Shown here: positions 35,541 through 38,867 of the stretch, piece by piece
How positions within the stretch are numbered: the first letter of the stretch is position 1
How the letters are laid out: the number at the start of each line of letters is the position of its first letter
NCBI GenBank assembly: GCA_017633985.1
Contig: JAGBOF010000001.1
Coordinates: forward strand, 1 to 38,867
Reading direction: 5' to 3'
Length of the DNA stretch: 38,867 nt
Source: Bacteroidales bacterium
Lineage (GTDB): Bacteria > Bacteroidota > Bacteroidia > Bacteroidales > P3
Translations under genes and position numbers: made by a program
Notes under the pieces: model-generated
Databases searched by the model: none
What the model saw: the letters and a program-made list of their open reading frames with translations, nothing else
Told to the model about the DNA's origin: nothing

Positions 35541-36524
35541 ATGTTAATATCCGTATTCAAAAGAAACTATTTCGGGCAGCTCGTTTTATTGTTTATTCTG
35601 CCTTTGTTATTATGGATTCCTGCTTTTATCAATCCTCCGCAGGTTATCGATGCAGGTGCGTTGGATATGCCGCTTTATGATATTCTGGAATATATTTTCC
35701 CTATTTCGGGTGTCATCAATACCATTACCGCATTCCTTCTGATACTCGCCCAGGCAATAGGAATCAACTATATTTTGACGTATTACGAACTGACAAAGAA
35801 GAATTCTTATTTCCCTGCATTTATTTACCTTCTTATCTTCAGTTGCGATTACCGCATAATGACTTTCAGCAGTATTTTGTTCGCCAATTGTTTTATTATT
35901 CTGGCGGTTCTTTCGTTTTTGCAATGCTATAACAAGAACGAAGGTTTGGATCAAATCTTTCTTACGGCGTTTTTAGTTTCCGTTTCCTCGCTGTTCTATG
36001 TTCCGTATATATTCTTTATGATTTGGATATGGATAGGTTTGTTTAATTTCAAGATATATAAATACCGTCCGTTTATTGTAAGTATCTTGGGTATGCTTAC
36101 CCCTTATTTGGTTTTGATGATCATTTACTATTTGGGTAATCAGACGGATATGATTGTAGGTTTCTTCCCGCAACATTTTGCATTGCTTCCTCAACTTTCG
36201 TTTATGAACCAACCTATACAGATAGTTTACACGGCATATTTGTTTATACTTATATTGGCTGCATTGTTTTATACGGCGGGCTACCGCAATGATCAGAAAC
36301 TTTCTGTAAGAAAACGTACCACAACCGTTATCATTTTGTTTTTCGTAAGTTTGCTGCCGTTTATTTATACACTTACATCGCCTGCAATGACTTTGATATT
36401 CGCTCCCGTACTTGCGTTTATGTTCACCGTGTTCTTCTTTTCTTTGAAACGCAGCCTGTATTCAAACTTATTTATAGGAATATTGTTAATCCTTACGATA
36501 GCGAAAATATTAATCAATTATTAA
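35541..36524 (+). CDS. Polytopic membrane protein, DUF6427-like
   Basis: The 327-residue protein is almost entirely hydrophobic, with roughly eight to ten membrane helices. The N-terminus, MLISVFKRNYFGQLVLLFILPLLLWIPAFI, and the central IGLFNFKIYKYRPFIVSILGMLTPYL resemble the Bacteroidetes-specific family annotated as DUF6427, whose function is unknown. No catalytic or transport motif is evident. It is followed 18 nt later by the M13 peptidase gene on the same strand and is probably co-transcribed. Upstream, AAATTTTG at 35494-35501 resembles a -7 element but lacks the initial T and the right -33 spacing, so no promoter is claimed. Confidence 0.75.
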   Translation: MLISVFKRNYFGQLVLLFILPLLLWIPAFINPPQVIDAGALDMPLYDILEYIFPISGVINTITAFLLILAQAIGINYILTYYELTKKNSYFPAFIYLLIFSCDYRIMTFSSILFANCFIILAVLSFLQCYNKNEGLDQIFLTAFLVSVSSLFYVPYIFFMIWIWIGLFNFKIYKYRPFIVSILGMLTPYLVLMIIYYLGNQTDMIVGFFPQHFALLPQLSFMNQPIQIVYTAYLFILILAALFYTAGYRNDQKLSVRKRTTTVIILFFVSLLPFIYTLTSPAMTLIFAPVLAFMFTVFFFSLKRSLYSNLFIGILLILTIAKILINY

Positions 36525-36542
36525 TCATAAAATAAACACAAA

Positions 36543-38582
36543 ATGAAAATGACAAAACTTATACCTGTATTGTTCTTCGCTTCCATGGCAATGGGTGCAC
36601 AGGCACAGGGACAACTTAAATCAGGTATTCACATTGAAAATTTGGACCAAAGTGTTAAACCTTCGGAAGATTTCTACGAATATGCATGCGGCGGTTGGAT
36701 GAGAAACAATCCGCTTCCTGCCGCTTACTCACGTTTCGGTTCGTTTGACCAGTTGGCAAAGGATAACAGTGAGAGGTTGAACAACATCCTTAACGACCTT
36801 ATGAATAAATCCTATGCAAAGGGTACGACCGAAAAGAAACTTTCCGATTTGTACAAATTGGCAATGGATTCCGTACGCCGTAACAACGAAGGCATCAATC
36901 CCGTTATGCCTGCTATTAAGGCTTTGGAAGCATGCAAAACCAACGCTGATTTGTTCGCATGGGAATTGAAAGAAGCAGAACGCGGCAATCAAGAATTCAT
37001 GTACATGGGATTTAATGCCGACGAGAAGGATTCCAAGAACAATATCCTTAATATCTACCAAGGCGGAACTACATTGGGACAGAAGGAATATTACCTTGAT
37101 AACGACGGTCCTACGACCGAAATACGTGAGGCTTACAAAAAACATATCGTCCGTATGTTCAAACTGTTCGGATTCAAAGAAAAAGAAGCCAAAAAGAAGA
37201 TGGAATACGTATTGAAGGTTGAAACGGCATTGGCAAAGGTTTCTTTGTCACAGACTGAATTAAGGGACGTAGAGGCTAATTACAACAAAATGTCTTTGAC
37301 TGATTTTGAAAAGAATTATCCTAACGTACAATTGACCAAACGTATGAATGCAATGGGCGTTCCTACTAAATATTTCCAAACGATGGTTGTCGGACAGCCT
37401 TCATTCGTTAAAGGTGCCGATGCTGTTATCGCATCTTTGAAACCTGAAGAATACAAGGCATATTTGCAGTGGGATGTAATCAATTCTTCGGCAAACTACC
37501 TTTCTGACGAAGTGGCTGAAGCACATTTTGATTTCTTCGGAAAAACATTGAGCGGAAGCAAGGAAATGCAGCCTCGTTGGAGACGTTGCACCTCACAGGT
37601 AGAAAGACAGATGGGCGAAGCATTGGGTAAAATGTATGCAGAGAAATACTTCCCTGAAAGCAGCAAAAAACGTATGGAGAAACTTGTGAAGAATCTTCAG
37701 ATTGCCCTTGCTCAAAGAATCAAGGAACAGGACTGGATGACTCCTGAAACCAAGATAGCCGCATTGGAAAAACTTATGACGTTCTACGTTAAGATAGGTT
37801 ATCCTGAAACATGGACCGACATGTCGGCGTTGAATATCGATCCTAACAAATCTTATTACGAAAACATAATTGAATGCGGACGTTTCTGGACCAAAGACAA
37901 TTTGGAAAAGAAAGCCGGCAAACCTGTTGACATAGACGAATGGCAGATGTATCCGCAGACGGTTAATGCTTATTACAACCCTACAACCAACGAAATATGC
38001 TTCCCTGCAGGTATTTTGCAATATCCGTTCTTTGACCCTACGGCTGATGACGCATTTAACTACGGTGCTATCGGTGTGGTTATCGGTCACGAGATGACAC
38101 ACGGATTTGACGATCAGGGTGCACATTATGACAAAGACGGCAATATGTCCGATTGGTGGAACAAAGAGGATGTGGACAATTTCGCTGCAAAAGGCAAACA
38201 ATACGCAGATTTCTTCTCAAAAATCAAAGTTTTGCCTGATTTGAATGCAAACGGACAATTGACTTTAGGCGAGAATTTGGCAGACCACGGCGGATTGCAG
38301 GTAGCATGGTATGCATACAAAAACGCAACCAAAACCGTTCAATTACCTGTTATCGACGGTTTAACCCCTGACCAACGTTTCTTCTTGGCATACGCAGGTG
38401 TATGGGCATCCAACATCACCGAGCAGGCTATACGTTCGCAAACCAAATCAGACCCTCATTCATTGGGCAGATGGAGAGTAAACGGCGCTTTGCCGCACAT
38501 TGACATGTGGTACGATGCATTCAACGTAAAACCTGGCGACAAGATGTACATCGCTCCTTCAGAACGTTTGAAACTTTGGTAG
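36543..38582 (+). CDS. Secreted M13-family zinc metallopeptidase (PepO/neprilysin-like)
   Basis: The 679-residue protein has a signal peptide (MKMTKLIPVLFFASMAMGAQA). M13 motifs are complete: NAYYNPTTNEICFPAGILQ (about 475-493), the zinc-binding HEMTH (H516, E517, H520), GENLAD (E577 third ligand, D581) and the closing SERLKLW. An N-terminal M13 domain (about 35-420) precedes the catalytic domain. The enzyme cleaves small peptides on the amino side of hydrophobic residues, probably in the periplasm or as a lipid-free envelope protein. No lipobox cysteine and no T9SS domain are visible. It lies 18 nt after the DUF6427-like gene and is the last gene in the window. Confidence 0.93.
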   Translation: MKMTKLIPVLFFASMAMGAQAQGQLKSGIHIENLDQSVKPSEDFYEYACGGWMRNNPLPAAYSRFGSFDQLAKDNSERLNNILNDLMNKSYAKGTTEKKLSDLYKLAMDSVRRNNEGINPVMPAIKALEACKTNADLFAWELKEAERGNQEFMYMGFNADEKDSKNNILNIYQGGTTLGQKEYYLDNDGPTTEIREAYKKHIVRMFKLFGFKEKEAKKKMEYVLKVETALAKVSLSQTELRDVEANYNKMSLTDFEKNYPNVQLTKRMNAMGVPTKYFQTMVVGQPSFVKGADAVIASLKPEEYKAYLQWDVINSSANYLSDEVAEAHFDFFGKTLSGSKEMQPRWRRCTSQVERQMGEALGKMYAEKYFPESSKKRMEKLVKNLQIALAQRIKEQDWMTPETKIAALEKLMTFYVKIGYPETWTDMSALNIDPNKSYYENIIECGRFWTKDNLEKKAGKPVDIDEWQMYPQTVNAYYNPTTNEICFPAGILQYPFFDPTADDAFNYGAIGVVIGHEMTHGFDDQGAHYDKDGNMSDWWNKEDVDNFAAKGKQYADFFSKIKVLPDLNANGQLTLGENLADHGGLQVAWYAYKNATKTVQLPVIDGLTPDQRFFLAYAGVWASNITEQAIRSQTKSDPHSLGRWRVNGALPHIDMWYDAFNVKPGDKMYIAPSERLKLW

Positions 38583-38605
38583 GACGGCATAAAATCAAAA
38601 ATGAA

Positions 38606-38637
38606 AAGCGGGAGAAGATTTTTCTTCCGTTTTTTTT
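38606..38637 (+). terminator. Possible terminator after the M13 peptidase gene
   Basis: A bulged stem (GGAGAAGA at 38611-38618 against TCTTCC at 38623-38628, extended by flanking A/T pairs) runs directly into eight Ts (38630-38637). The T-tract is good, the stem is imperfect. Confidence 0.5.
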
Positions 38638-38717
38638 GTTTTGTCAAGATGGTGTTAAGTGCGCTCAAAGCGTTCAAATTTTTATGCAGTCTCAAAGAAT
38701 AAAAATTTAATTAAAAA

Positions 38718-38734
38718 CCGTTCAGCAGGAACGG
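38718..38734. repeat. Small inverted repeat
   Basis: CCGTTC (38718-38723) and GAACGG (38729-38734) pair around AGCAG, with A-runs on both sides. It is the first of three successive hairpins in the terminal gene-free stretch (38583-38867). Confidence 0.7.
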
Positions 38735-38738
38735 AAAA

Positions 38739-38801
38739 TTAACAGTCGAGGGAGTGGGAGTAGTATATATATTCAAATATACTACTTCCATCTCCTGTTA
38801 A
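38739..38801. repeat. Long imperfect inverted repeat
   Basis: TTAACA (38739-38744) pairs with TGTTAA (38796-38801), and after an internal loop GGAG (38751-38754) pairs with CTCC (38792-38795). A 13-bp stem follows, GGGAGTAGTATAT (38756-38768) with ATATACTACTTCC (38777-38789), with one G-U pair. Confidence 0.75.
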
Positions 38802-38805
38802 AATT

Positions 38806-38847
38806 CCGTCCGTCCGTCCATGTATATATGTTTGGACGGACGGACGG
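38806..38847. repeat. Perfect 14-bp inverted repeat of GTCC/GGAC units
   Basis: CCGTCCGTCCGTCC (38806-38819) and GGACGGACGGACGG (38834-38847) are perfectly complementary around a 14-nt AT-rich loop. Each arm is itself a tandem repeat of a 4-nt unit. It is flanked by AAAATT and TTTTGA, and it is far more GC-rich than its surroundings. Confidence 0.9.
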
Positions 38848-38867
38848 TTTTGAATAAAAATATTAAC

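Noticed and set aside
37593-38201. Open frame of 202 codons antisense to the M13 peptidase gene
   Set aside because: It is a shadow of a conserved gene in which the peptidase motifs are intact; the antisense product is Cys/Phe/Val-rich without any domain.
1-38867. Mobile elements, prophage, toxin-antitoxin or defence genes
   Set aside because: Every substantial ORF is accounted for by a housekeeping, envelope or uncharacterised membrane protein; no transposase, integrase, nuclease-helicase or toxin-like gene was seen.

Overview
The window looks like a chromosomal segment of an AT-rich member of the Bacteroidetes, most likely order Bacteroidales. Evidence: promoters with the Bacteroidetes-type -7 element TAnnTTTG, near absence of Shine-Dalgarno sequences, a type IX secretion (T9SS) sorting domain on a secreted deiminase, an OmpA-family major outer-membrane protein, a DUF6427-like membrane protein, and an unbroken rpsL-to-rplQ ribosomal cluster. 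I see no tRNA, rRNA, CRISPR array, transposase or prophage gene.

Layout. (1) 1-2400, minus strand: a 2-oxoacid:ferredoxin oxidoreductase operon (ferredoxin, alpha, beta, then a gamma subunit cut by the window edge). (2) 2467-6500, minus: dapB, a ROK sugar kinase and a secreted GH2 beta-mannosidase-like enzyme. (3) 6678-9285, minus: purD-thyA-folA, a compact nucleotide/folate operon. (4) 9246-10040: a gene-free stretch with a nested palindrome, the ribosomal promoter and a leader of about 270 nt. (5) 10041-28152, plus: rpsL-rpsG-fusA, then the complete S10-spc-alpha series through secY, map, infA, rpmJ, rpoA and rplQ, closed by a strong terminator. (6) 28397-29764, minus: purQ-rnhB. (7) 29841-32177, minus: a large secreted peptidyl-arginine/agmatine deiminase-family protein with its own terminator. 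(8) 32660-34023, plus: an OmpA-family protein with strong promoter and terminator. (9) 34468-35378, minus: a small two-helix membrane/coiled-coil protein and efp. (10) 35541-38582, plus: DUF6427-like membrane protein and an M13 metallopeptidase. (11) 38583-38867: a cluster of hairpins at the window edge.

The coding content is mostly housekeeping: translation apparatus, purine/thymidylate/folate synthesis, lysine/peptidoglycan precursor synthesis, anaerobic 2-oxoacid oxidation and cell-surface proteins. I found no convincing new multi-gene system. The unexplained signals are intergenic: a 21-bp periodic array at 34090-34216, a dispersed ACGCCGT-core repeat family (6589-6657 and 32313-32390, possibly also 9444-9550), the hairpin cluster at 38718-38847, and a 22-nt promoter/start segment shared exactly by the ribosomal operon and the ompA-like gene. 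The most interesting protein is the T9SS-exported deiminase, which has the same overall type as the Porphyromonas citrullinating enzyme.

Five automatic starts were moved inward from TTG/GTG or unsupported extensions to the family-consistent ATG (folA, rplC, rpmC, rplR, the deiminase). All positions and motifs were read by eye; no database search was run.
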